Shown: positions 1-5,973 of the stretch, one piece after another | How the letters are laid out: every line of letters starts with the position of its first letter | Numbering within the stretch: the first letter of the stretch is position 1 | DNA from: Bdellovibrionales bacterium | Lineage (GTDB): Bacteria > Bdellovibrionota > Bdellovibrionia > Bdellovibrionales > UBA1609 | Assembly (NCBI GenBank): GCA_020435085.1 | Contig: JAGRAB010000036.1 | Span: 1 to 16,491 of the forward strand | Length of the DNA stretch: 16,491 nucleotides | Direction of reading: 5' to 3' | Program-made: the position numbers and the translations under genes | The notes under the pieces: generated by a model | Databases searched by the model: none | Told to the model about the DNA's origin: nothing | Seen by the model: the letters and a program-made list of their open reading frames with translations, nothing else

Positions 1-72
1 GACTTGAACCTCCACGATCTTGCGACCGCCAGCCCCTCAAGCTGGTGCGTCTACCAATTCCGCCACTGGCGC
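1..72 (-). tRNA. tRNA-Leu (anticodon GAG), 3' end cut by window edge
   Basis: Read on the minus strand, this is a class II tRNA. The acceptor 5' strand GCGCCAG is followed by TG and a D-arm (GCGGAATTGGTAGACGC). The anticodon stem CCAGC/GCTGG encloses the loop TTGAGGG, giving anticodon GAG (reads CUC/CUU leucine codons). The long variable arm GGTC-GCAA-GATC is typical of tRNA-Leu, and the T-arm begins GAGGTTCAAGTC. The window ends inside the T-arm, so the 3' acceptor strand and CCA end are not visible. Confidence 0.96.
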
Positions 73-96
73 CTAAGAGGGCTTTAAAAGTTCAAT

Positions 97-126
97 AAAC
101 TACGGGTTGACGCGGTGTCTAGTCAA
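97..126 (-). promoter_or_regulatory. candidate sigma70-type promoter for tRNA-Leu
   Basis: On the minus strand, TTGACT (126-121) lies 18 bp before TAGTTT (102-97), about 25 bp ahead of the mature tRNA 5' end. The -35 box matches consensus at 5 of 6 positions; the -10 box is weak. Position and spacing suit a tRNA promoter, but this is inferred by eye only. Confidence 0.35.
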
Positions 127-136
127 GCGACAAAGC

Positions 137-1096
137 TTATTGGGTGCTTTTGATGGCTTTTTTTATTTGCTCAGGACTTACTTTTTTTGGGTCTAACCCC
201 AAAGCAACAATAGTTCCTTCTGGATTCCACCAAAGGCGCAGTTTTAAAATACCAGCAGCTGCTTTTTCAGAAGCCGCAGCATATTCTTTTTCAACTCCCA
301 ACGTTTGGGCAATACTCTCATTCATTTTGCCAGCTTCATTTTCCATGTTTCCCCAAGCTTCAGATAAAGTCTTATTCATACAACTTTCCAACTTGGGGTC
401 AGAGATAAAATTTTTCCCCCGCTGTCCTTCGCCAAACGTTCCTTCCGAGTAACCTGCAAGTTTGCCGACGGCACGAGTACTGCGATCATAGGCTTTAATC
501 AACAAATCTCCAGATAATAATCCTTTAGCAACATCAGTGGCGGCTTTTTTACTAATACATTCTTCAATATATCTTTTAGCACCATACCCAAGAAAACCGA
601 CACCAACAACTTTAAGGCCTCCAAGTGCTGCTCGATGAAGAACTGTTGCTTCCGCAGTAGGAAGAATCCACTCCAAATAATAGGCGTGAGATTTTTGATT
701 GAGTAAATTAAGATGAGAGCGAAGTTTTTCTTCATAGCTAAAAGTCGTCGGGTGCTCGTCAATATTTACAATTATTTCTTTTGGAGAATATTGAACTGGT
801 TGAATGCGAGAAATCACTTCATTTTTTTCTGAAAGTATTTCGAGGCCGTGATGATGCACTCGAATGGGGAACCTTTGAGGAGATCGATTCATTTCAGCTT
901 CAAGACGTTGTAAATCATCTGAAGAGTAAAAGTCTTTAAGTTGAGAAACTAAAACTTTATTAGAGAGTTTTGAGTTCCAAGCTTTTTCAATAAAGTGAAG
1001 GAGAGGATCGTCATTGACTATAAAGGGCGATGTGGTCTTTGAAAAAGCCGGATTACTCAAAAAGACAAATATGAGTGTTAAAAAAAATCGATTCAT
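137..1096 (-). CDS. hypothetical exported protein, 319 aa
   Basis: I do not recognise this family. The frame is open further upstream to 1189, but the start is placed at the ATG at 1096. It gives a clean signal peptide (MNRFFLTLIFVFLSNPAFS, likely cleaved between S and K). The longer version would add 31 polar residues in front of the signal and overlap the upstream gene by 35 bp. The mature part is mostly polar. A hydrophobic, Gly-rich stretch in the middle (roughly residues 155-175) could be a membrane-interacting helix. The C-terminal third is Ala/Glu/Lys-rich and probably helical. The gene follows another exported-protein gene on the same strand with a 58-bp gap, so co-transcription is likely. 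No terminator is seen between it and the tRNA gene. Periplasmic or surface location is inferred; function unknown. Confidence 0.75.
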   Translation of the reverse strand: MNRFFLTLIFVFLSNPAFSKTTSPFIVNDDPLLHFIEKAWNSKLSNKVLVSQLKDFYSSDDLQRLEAEMNRSPQRFPIRVHHHGLEILSEKNEVISRIQPVQYSPKEIIVNIDEHPTTFSYEEKLRSHLNLLNQKSHAYYLEWILPTAEATVLHRAALGGLKVVGVGFLGYGAKRYIEECISKKAATDVAKGLLSGDLLIKAYDRSTRAVGKLAGYSEGTFGEGQRGKNFISDPKLESCMNKTLSEAWGNMENEAGKMNESIAQTLGVEKEYAAASEKAAAGILKLRLWWNPEGTIVALGLDPKKVSPEQIKKAIKSTQ

Positions 1097-1154
1097 AATT
1101 CCAATTTGAGAGCTGTTTGTTTTATAATCACTATAACTCTTGCTTGAATAAATT

Positions 1155-1595
1155 TCAGGATTTTCTTTCACATGATACATAAATAGCACGACGAGATGAT
1201 GTCTCTGGAATATCTAATGAAGCATGTGAATCTTCGAATACGATCGTGTTAACACCAATTTCTGGGATTGAAATAACAATGTCTCCTGTGACACTTCCCA
1301 TCTTTTTAGTGATTTCTACGAACGATTTTGAGGTCATTCCCATTCCTTCCAGCAATGTCCTAGATGTACAACCCAATTCAAGTTTATTGAGATCAACATA
1401 AACTTTTGTGCTTGATTGTTCATTTTTCCAAAACCAACAGTGAGGAGTTTTATCATCCTTAAGAGATCGAACCGTTCCACCATCACAGGTTGTGTTCGAA
1501 CGTTTTCCTCCCCTTTGGTTTTTGACTAACTCGGCTCGAATTGATCCGCTATTTAAAATTAATAGGGTAAAAATACCAACTAAAAAAGTATTCAC
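1155..1595 (-). CDS. hypothetical small secreted protein, 146 aa, four cysteines
   Basis: A strong ribosome-binding site (GGGAGG, 4 bp before ATG) fixes the start at 1595. Residues 1-21 form a signal peptide, with probable cleavage after the Ala of SIRA. The mature protein has four cysteines (37, 53, 76, 142), compatible with two disulfides in the periplasm or outside the cell. The C-terminal half alternates hydrophobic and polar residues, suggesting beta strands (for example TGDIVISIPEIGV). I recognise no family. It is the upstream member of a probable two-gene minus-strand unit with the 319-aa exported protein. The long, structured region 1596-1967 lies upstream, but its conspicuous elements are on the opposite strand. 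Confidence 0.8.
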   Translation of the reverse strand: MNTFLVGIFTLLILNSGSIRAELVKNQRGGKRSNTTCDGGTVRSLKDDKTPHCWFWKNEQSSTKVYVDLNKLELGCTSRTLLEGMGMTSKSFVEITKKMGSVTGDIVISIPEIGVNTIVFEDSHASLDIPETSSRRAIYVSCERKS

Positions 1596-1846
1596 ATTAT
1601 CCTCCCATTTCTAAACCTGGCACTCATAAATTGTTCTTTTCATTTTAGACTAAACTTGAATTAATATATATATATAAAATAACACCTATACCTTCGTTCG
1701 TATTTCTTAATATGGTAGAACTTGAGTCAATTCTTATCTAGAACCCTCTATTTACCAGCCTTTGATCGAGGTCCGATATAAGGGGATTAAAATTCTTTTC
1801 TCATAACTAACCCAAGTTTTGGATAGCACCGTCCCAATATATAGAA
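1596..1846. other. intergenic region, AT-rich, no gene seen
   Basis: No convincing open frame on either strand. It holds a short alternating (TA)6 tract at 1665-1676. A sequence TCCGATAT at 1772-1779 resembles the -10 element of sigma28-type promoters, but the matching -35 position (about 1753) is poor. It must contain the minus-strand promoter for the 146-aa gene and probably the plus-strand promoter for the leader that follows; neither could be placed with confidence. Confidence 0.5.
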
Positions 1847-1967
1847 GCCACATGGATGTGGCGGATAAAGAGAGCAAGGACGCTCTCGGGGGGAGACCCC
1901 TTTTCAGTTTGAGGTCAAGGATGAGCTCAATAGAAAAGGGGAATGAGAGAGAAGGTCAGGGAGGATC
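1847..1967 (+). promoter_or_regulatory. structured 5' leader with three CsrA/RsmA-type hairpins and a fourth site on the SD
   Basis: Three successive plus-strand hairpins each present the core CANGGANG. Hairpin 1 (1847-1862): stem GCCACA/TGTGGC with loop TGGA, core CATGGATG at 1851-1858. Hairpin 2 (1870-1887): stem GAGAGC/GCTCTC with loop AAGGAC, core CAAGGACG at 1875-1882. Hairpin 3 (1897-1941): outer stem CCCCTTTTC/GAAAAGGGG, inner stem TTGAG/CTCAA, and C-G-closed loop AAGGAT with core CAAGGATG at 1916-1923. A fourth core, CAGGGAGG (1957-1964), contains the Shine-Dalgarno of the downstream 52-aa gene. The known CsrA/RsmA target is a GGA-containing hexaloop closed by C-G (consensus ACARGGAUGU). 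The match is seen directly; CsrA binding is inferred. It may be a translational operator or a CsrB/RsmZ-like sponge RNA. Confidence 0.6.
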
Positions 1968-2126
1968 ATGAGCAACATGGCACTACAAGATCTCAAAAAA
2001 TTAATTACGGAGTTAGAAAAGCTATGTGGGGTGTTAAAGCGAACACCGCAAAGACAGCGGCGTCAGCAAATTCACAAAGAAGCTTTTTCTATCATTCATA
2101 AAATTGAACGGGGGGAAGGCTTATGA
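1968..2126 (+). CDS. small hypothetical protein, 52 aa, charged and helical
   Basis: ATG at 1968 follows GGGAGG at 1959-1964 with a 3-base spacer. The predicted product is rich in Lys, Arg, Glu and Gln. A likely amphipathic helix (residues 5-25, ALQDLKKLITELEKL) is followed by a basic patch TPQRQRRQQ and a second helix. It has one Cys at residue 20 and no signal peptide, so it is probably cytoplasmic. The stop overlaps the start of the next small gene (ATGA), which indicates translational coupling. The leader with CsrA-type hairpins suggests post-transcriptional control. I recognise no family. Support comes from the SD, the coupling and the terminator; conservation has not been checked. Confidence 0.6.
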   Translation: MSNMALQDLKKLITELEKLCGVLKRTPQRQRRQQIHKEAFSIIHKIERGEGL

Positions 2127-2248
2127 GTGATGCATTTATTTTATTTGGAGTCTTTGTGGGACTTTTCGGGTTGGGTGTCAGCTGGACACTTTTTAATACG
2201 GGCTTAAAAGTAGAAGTGGTTGAGTATAAAAAAATGAAACGGGATTAA
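2123..2248 (+). CDS. small single-pass membrane protein, 41 aa
   Basis: Its ATG overlaps the stop of the preceding 52-aa gene (ATGA), with GGGGGG...AAGG immediately upstream as ribosome site. Residues 4-25 are almost wholly hydrophobic (AFILFGVFVGLFGLGVSWTLF), forming one transmembrane helix with Gly spacing. The C-terminal tail is basic and charged, ending in KKMKRD, so an N-out/C-in topology is likely by the positive-inside rule. Functionally it could be a regulatory microprotein, a small toxin, or a partner of its charged cytoplasmic neighbour; the sequence does not decide between these. An intrinsic terminator lies about 110 bp downstream. Confidence 0.6.
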   Translation: MSDAFILFGVFVGLFGLGVSWTLFNTGLKVEVVEYKKMKRD

Positions 2249-2267
2249 ATTCCCACACCGAATTTTT

Positions 2268-2303
2268 TTGAATCGGGTCAAAATTGGTTGGTTTTCGATT
2301 CAA
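2268..2303 (+). repeat. inverted repeat in the 3' untranslated region
   Basis: TTGAATCG (2268-2275) and CGATTCAA (2296-2303) are perfect 8-bp inverted arms around a 20-nt spacer. A second, bulged pairing follows (CATGGAA at 2316-2322 with TT..CCATG near 2341-2349). With the terminator downstream, this gives the small-protein transcript a folded 3' end of about 130 nt. A separate small RNA is possible but no promoter for one was found. Confidence 0.4.
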
Positions 2304-2355
2304 GAGAATTCAACGCATGGAAGTGTGACCCCATTAAACGTTCCCCATGTGTTTG

Positions 2356-2383
2356 AGCCGGACTGAATAAGTCCGGCTTTTTT
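2356..2383 (+). terminator. intrinsic (rho-independent) terminator
   Basis: A perfect 9-bp stem AGCCGGACT (2356-2364) / AGTCCGGCT (2370-2378) with a GAATA loop runs into a T6 tract (2378-2383). The T tract follows only on the plus strand, so it ends the small-protein transcript rather than the convergent minus-strand gene that stops at 2402. Confidence 0.9.
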
Positions 2384-2401
2384 ACCTTTTAAATAAGAAT
2401 T

Positions 2402-3532
2402 TTAGAGCCCTTGAGTCAAAGGGTCGTAGCAATATTCTTTCGGTAAATCTCTGCGAGAGCCGTGAACTGTGCCTTCGCCCAAAATGATGGCTTTTTTTCG
2501 CCTTCGAACATCATCACGCCATTGAGGAAGACTGCTCATAACACGGATTTCTAAGAGTTGTAATAAAAGCTCTTGTTCGGAAGCCGAAGGGTGGCTGTTT
2601 TTATATGAATTAAACTGTGAGATATGAGAACTTTTTAAGCCCCCATTTTGAACGACAATATCAAATAAAAAGAGGTAGGCGCGATAAGTATTAAAATTTA
2701 AGGTTCTCAAATAACCAATAGTTTTTTGATGAAGCCTCTCTGCCGCAAGTACTTGTAGAGAAACATAAGTGGGGATATCACCAAGTGTTTTTAACTCAGA
2801 CTTCCAACTACTTTTAAATACTTTCCCTTGAGAGTCTTGATACAAATTATTGATGGCCCATTGTATGGACCGTTGTGATTTTGCATCTTGAAGGTGAAAA
2901 AGACCATCCAGTGAAAGGTAAAATTTATCTTGATCTGGAGAGCCTCCAACAAACTCTCCTTCAGATGGCTGAGGGGCTCCTCCTAAATACAAAACGTTCA
3001 TTACTTGGGTTGGCGTGATAATGTTTTCTAACCAGTCTTCCACCATTCCAACCAATGACTGCCAATGAGAGCTTCCAAAAATACTTTGACCTTGTTGCCA
3101 GTGAGACTGAGAGTACTGCACAAGGAGAGGTTGAAGTGAGTTTGTTCCAAGAGTTTGGTTCAAAAGCCCAAAGCTCATGCCTTGCCCATCGAAGTTATTT
3201 GTTAAATTCGACCATCCAGAACTTCCTTCAAAACTTCCAGAAATATTCAGTGCAAGTGCAAAAGCTTCGATCTCGTGGTCAGTGAGACTTTCTGGCCACA
3301 CAATATCATCAAGTGAAAGATCAGAGCAGATATTAATTCCAGGTTTTACAGGGGGAGTAGGAGTTGGATCTTGAGGTATTTCAGGAACCGGTTGAGGTAG
3401 AGGAGGAGGTGATTCCTCTAAGGAGGATGCTGGTGTTTCCGTTTTTTGGTGACTCGTATATTGACCGCATCCCATTAAGAGAGTTGTAAAAATAAGAATC
3501 AATGCTCTCAAAGCCGTTCGAGTTTTAATCAT
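2402..3532 (-). CDS. lipoprotein with Pro-rich linker and lysozyme/chitosanase-like motif, 376 aa
   Basis: The N-terminus is a lipoprotein signal: basic start, hydrophobic core, and lipobox LMGC with Cys22. Residues 43-64 form a Pro-rich spacer (PPPLPQPVPEIPQDP...), typical of a tether between outer membrane and a folded domain. The domain that follows contains SFEGSSGW (Glu102) and then NNFDGQGMSFGLLNQ (Asp115-Gly-Gln-Gly). An acidic residue followed by a DGxGxSxG signature recalls the active-site layout of lysozyme-like hydrolases, including GH46-type chitosanases. Activity on peptidoglycan or another glycan is inferred from this motif alone. The rest (residues 150-376) is helical and unrecognised. 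The start has only a weak SD. It is transcribed divergently from the 3912 gene. Confidence 0.8.
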   Translation of the reverse strand: MIKTRTALRALILIFTTLLMGCGQYTSHQKTETPASSLEESPPPLPQPVPEIPQDPTPTPPVKPGINICSDLSLDDIVWPESLTDHEIEAFALALNISGSFEGSSGWSNLTNNFDGQGMSFGLLNQTLGTNSLQPLLVQYSQSHWQQGQSIFGSSHWQSLVGMVEDWLENIITPTQVMNVLYLGGAPQPSEGEFVGGSPDQDKFYLSLDGLFHLQDAKSQRSIQWAINNLYQDSQGKVFKSSWKSELKTLGDIPTYVSLQVLAAERLHQKTIGYLRTLNFNTYRAYLFLFDIVVQNGGLKSSHISQFNSYKNSHPSASEQELLLQLLEIRVMSSLPQWRDDVRRRKKAIILGEGTVHGSRRDLPKEYCYDPLTQGL

Positions 3533-3575
3533 AAGTGTCTATCGGTGTTGACAGAGTTGGCTTTAAAATCGGTTA

Positions 3576-3601
3576 TTTTGTCGAACTCATTTTCGACAAA
3601 A
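3576..3601. promoter_or_regulatory. perfect inverted repeat, candidate operator
   Basis: TTTTGTCGAA (3576-3585) and TTCGACAAAA (3592-3601) are perfect 10-bp inverted arms separated by CTCATT. It lies 44 bp upstream of the lipoprotein start and downstream of a plus-strand TTGACA (3548-3553), so it would overlap the -10/+1 zone of a rightward promoter there. The core TGTCGAACTC recurs exactly at 3767-3776. Its role as a protein-binding site is inferred. Confidence 0.4.
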
Positions 3602-3794
3602 GTCGCTGCAGAAGCTGGTTTTAAGCTTTCTTTAGTCGAGTTTCTAATTTTTTAGTAGGGGCTGTGGAAAAGAGGTTTTTTTATATTTTGTATGAAAATC
3701 GAATTTCCTAAATGTCTCAGTTTGAAACAAAAAATCAAATAAAAAACTTGTCGTTCTTTTTTTCAATGTCGAACTCTTACACAGGGGGTGGAGT

Positions 3795-3861
3795 ATGAAC
3801 TATTATGGGACGAGTTAAATTATTAAAAATACGAGATAAAAATTACTGTCAAAAATATTAA
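3795..3861 (+). other. possible short leader ORFs upstream of the first heme gene
   Basis: GGGGG (3784-3788) precedes ATG at 3795, which opens a 7-codon frame (MNYYGTS, stop at 3816-3818). A second ATG at 3805 opens an 18-codon frame (MGRVKLLKIRDKNYCQKY). The second resembles the start of the gene at 3912 (LGRFKKLRIS). They could be a leader peptide, a decayed duplicate start, or chance. Confidence 0.2.
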
Positions 3862-3911
3862 TTGGAACGAATTTCGCACCGATACAAATCTGAGGGAGAC
3901 GGGGGTTTTCA

Positions 3912-5972
3912 ATGCCATTGGGCCGATTTAAAAAATTAAGAATCAGTTATTTATTCGCGTGCATTATTGCGTTACCACTTCTTTTTTTCTTTAATAACTG
4001 TACAGGATCATTTGAGGCGGCAGGGCCTTTAACAGCAAAAGACTTATCCTCTGAATTAGCTGATGATCCTCAGGCATTGACTCGATTTGCAAAAGCTCAA
4101 AACGTCATGCAAAAATCTTGTAACCAATGTCACCAAGCTGGTGGATCTGCGGGGCATAAATCCTTCACTTTAACAAGTCAGTCAGATTTTGTTACAGCGG
4201 GTTTGGTTGCACCAGGCAATATTGATGCTTCGCCTTTAATTACAAGATCTATTCACTATACAGGTTCAGCAACACTTTTAAGAAATATGCCTCAAGGAGG
4301 TTATGAAGTTGGTTATACTCAAGCCGATCATGACACTTTGGTCGATTGGGTTCTTAATATGGTGAAGCCACCAGCAAATACTGTTGTCGATCAATTTATT
4401 TGTACAGATGACACACAATCTTCTGTCACAAAAAGTTTAGTGTTGAGTAAGCTTCAATATATGAATGCCATGGAAGACCTCTTCGGTAATACGGTATTGC
4501 AAGGGGCTATGGCTGAGCTTTCAACTATTCCAAGCGAAGTCAATGATCCATTTACTAATGAGAGGTTAAGCCTCCCTCAAGATTCTGATATGGAGACTTA
4601 TGCAAATATTGGATATACTATTGCAGGACTTGTTGTTAATAATAAAACACGTAGAGAATCTATCTTTGGTACATGTTCAACGCTTAACTCTCCAGCGACA
4701 TCATGTATTGACAACTATCTTAATAACTTTGCAACAAAGATTTTTCGTCGCCCTTTAACTTCTGCTGAAAAAACATTTGCAAAAAATCTAGCAAATTCAG
4801 GTGGTATTTACTTAACAAATCTAGAGGCTATCCTCGCCTATCATCTTATGAGTCCTTATTTTTTAGCACGAGTAGAGATTGGAACAACATCACAATCTTC
4901 AGCAACACGGTTAAAATTAACACCTCATGAAGTGGCAACAAGAATTGCTTTTGAAGTGACAGATTCTATTCCTGATGCACAATTACTTTCTGCCGCAAAT
5001 GCTGGGCAATTAAATACAGTTTCGGGAATTAAAACTCAAGAACTTCGATTATTGAACACAACTCGAGGGAAAAAGAAAGTGGTGGACTCACTGACTTGGT
5101 GGGCACAATCTGATAAGACGGCGGGGGTTCAAAGTTTACCAAGCACGTTTTTAAATGGAATTTCTATTACAAATTTAGATCAAGCCATGACAGATGAGGC
5201 TCGTCTTTTTGTTGAAGAAGTTATCTATAAAGATAATGGTAGTTTTAAAGATTTATTGACATCAAAAAAATCAATGGCAAAAGATCCACAGGTAGCATCT
5301 ATCTATGGGCATGCTCCTGTTACAACGACTCCAGCTCAGATGTCGGGAAGACGACAGGGCTTACTCATGCGGGCTCCATTTATGACCTGGAGTAATACGC
5401 GTTCAAGTATCATTCACAGAGGTGTAGACTTTCAAAAAAGAATTTTGTGTAATGATATTCCGACACCAACGGTCGATGTGGTTGATGATAGGGATCTTAA
5501 TGTCCTACCTCACAACGTTTTTTTGAATACAAGTAATAGAGATGCAATTACCTATCAAACTGCAGCTCCTGTATGTATGTCTTGTCATTCAATGATTAAT
5601 CCTGTTGGGTTTGCTTTTGAAAACTTTGACTCTATTGGCCGTATGCGGACAACAGAGAAAATATTTGATACAGATGGAAGTTATGTAAGAGATATCTCTA
5701 TTGATACAAATACTTCAATTCCGATCTCTCAAGATAATACACTTAATGTTTCAGATGCTGTTGATTTAGTTAACTTTGTAATCACATCTCAAGAAGGAAC
5801 TGCGTGTTTAGCACGCAACATGTATCGCTATTATAATGAGAAAAAAGAAGCAGTAGAGGATAGCTGTGAGCTTAAGCGCGCTCAAAGTTTAATTTTAGAT
5901 TCTTCGAAGCCATTAATAGAAGCAATTGCAGAAACTGTGGCCAATGAACATATCTTCGAAAAGGTGAAGTAA
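3912..5972 (+). CDS. diheme c-type DUF1587/1595/1592/1588/1585 lipoprotein-like protein, 686 aa
   Basis: The start follows GAGGGAGACGGGGG. Residues 10-30 are a hydrophobic export signal ending FFNNC, a non-canonical lipobox with Cys30. A cytochrome c-like domain follows: CNQCH at 70-74, with the likely distal Met in NMP (125-127). Then come the modules usual for this family: DUF1587-like (LSKLQYMNAMEDLFG, ~178-192), DUF1595-like (IFRRPLTSAEK, ~277-287), DUF1592-like (LMSPYFLARVE to the PDAQLL stretch, ~312-360), DUF1588-like with HRG (502-504), a second CMSCH (555-559) and GFAFENFDSIGRMR, and DUF1585-like at the C-terminus. Covalent heme at both CxxCH sites is inferred. Reactions of this family are not established; an extracytoplasmic redox role is likely. 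The stop lies 1 nt before the Tat-exported partner. Confidence 0.88.
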   Translation: MPLGRFKKLRISYLFACIIALPLLFFFNNCTGSFEAAGPLTAKDLSSELADDPQALTRFAKAQNVMQKSCNQCHQAGGSAGHKSFTLTSQSDFVTAGLVAPGNIDASPLITRSIHYTGSATLLRNMPQGGYEVGYTQADHDTLVDWVLNMVKPPANTVVDQFICTDDTQSSVTKSLVLSKLQYMNAMEDLFGNTVLQGAMAELSTIPSEVNDPFTNERLSLPQDSDMETYANIGYTIAGLVVNNKTRRESIFGTCSTLNSPATSCIDNYLNNFATKIFRRPLTSAEKTFAKNLANSGGIYLTNLEAILAYHLMSPYFLARVEIGTTSQSSATRLKLTPHEVATRIAFEVTDSIPDAQLLSAANAGQLNTVSGIKTQELRLLNTTRGKKKVVDSLTWWAQSDKTAGVQSLPSTFLNGISITNLDQAMTDEARLFVEEVIYKDNGSFKDLLTSKKSMAKDPQVASIYGHAPVTTTPAQMSGRRQGLLMRAPFMTWSNTRSSIIHRGVDFQKRILCNDIPTPTVDVVDDRDLNVLPHNVFLNTSNRDAITYQTAAPVCMSCHSMINPVGFAFENFDSIGRMRTTEKIFDTDGSYVRDISIDTNTSIPISQDNTLNVSDAVDLVNFVITSQEGTACLARNMYRYYNEKKEAVEDSCELKRAQSLILDSSKPLIEAIAETVANEHIFEKVK

Positions 5973-5973
5973 T

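Larger units (their letters stand above)
3533..3911. other. divergent intergenic region between lipoprotein gene and first heme/Tat pair
   Basis: No normal-length gene. It contains the promoters for both flanking genes, the palindrome at 3576-3601, scattered TGTCG-containing boxes, a TTGACA hexamer at 3548-3553, and two very short open frames at 3795 and 3805 behind a GGGGGTGGAG ribosome-site-like sequence. Poly-T and poly-A tracts are common in 3660-3770. Confidence 0.5.

Noticed and set aside
144..452. Plus-strand open frame of about 100 codons
   Set aside because: It lies antisense within the exported-protein gene, has no ribosome site and its composition looks like a reverse-frame artefact.
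1097..1189. Longer start for the 319-aa exported protein gene
   Set aside because: It adds polar residues before a good signal peptide, overlaps the upstream gene by 35 bp, and has no better ribosome site.
1605..1640. Sigma54-type promoter at TGGCAC near 1618
   Set aside because: There is no GC doublet at the required spacing downstream.
1759..1782. Sigma28-type promoter (TCCGATAT) upstream of the leader
   Set aside because: The -10 is close to consensus but the -35 position lacks TAAA; too weak to list as a feature.
1847..1967. Riboswitch (for example c-di-GMP or fluoride) as an explanation for the structured leader
   Set aside because: None of the conserved core sequences I know for these classes is present; the repeated GGA loops fit a CsrA-type leader better.
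3055..3374. Two plus-strand frames antisense to the lipoprotein gene
   Set aside because: No ribosome site, no recognisable features, and entirely explained by the lipobox-bearing gene on the other strand.
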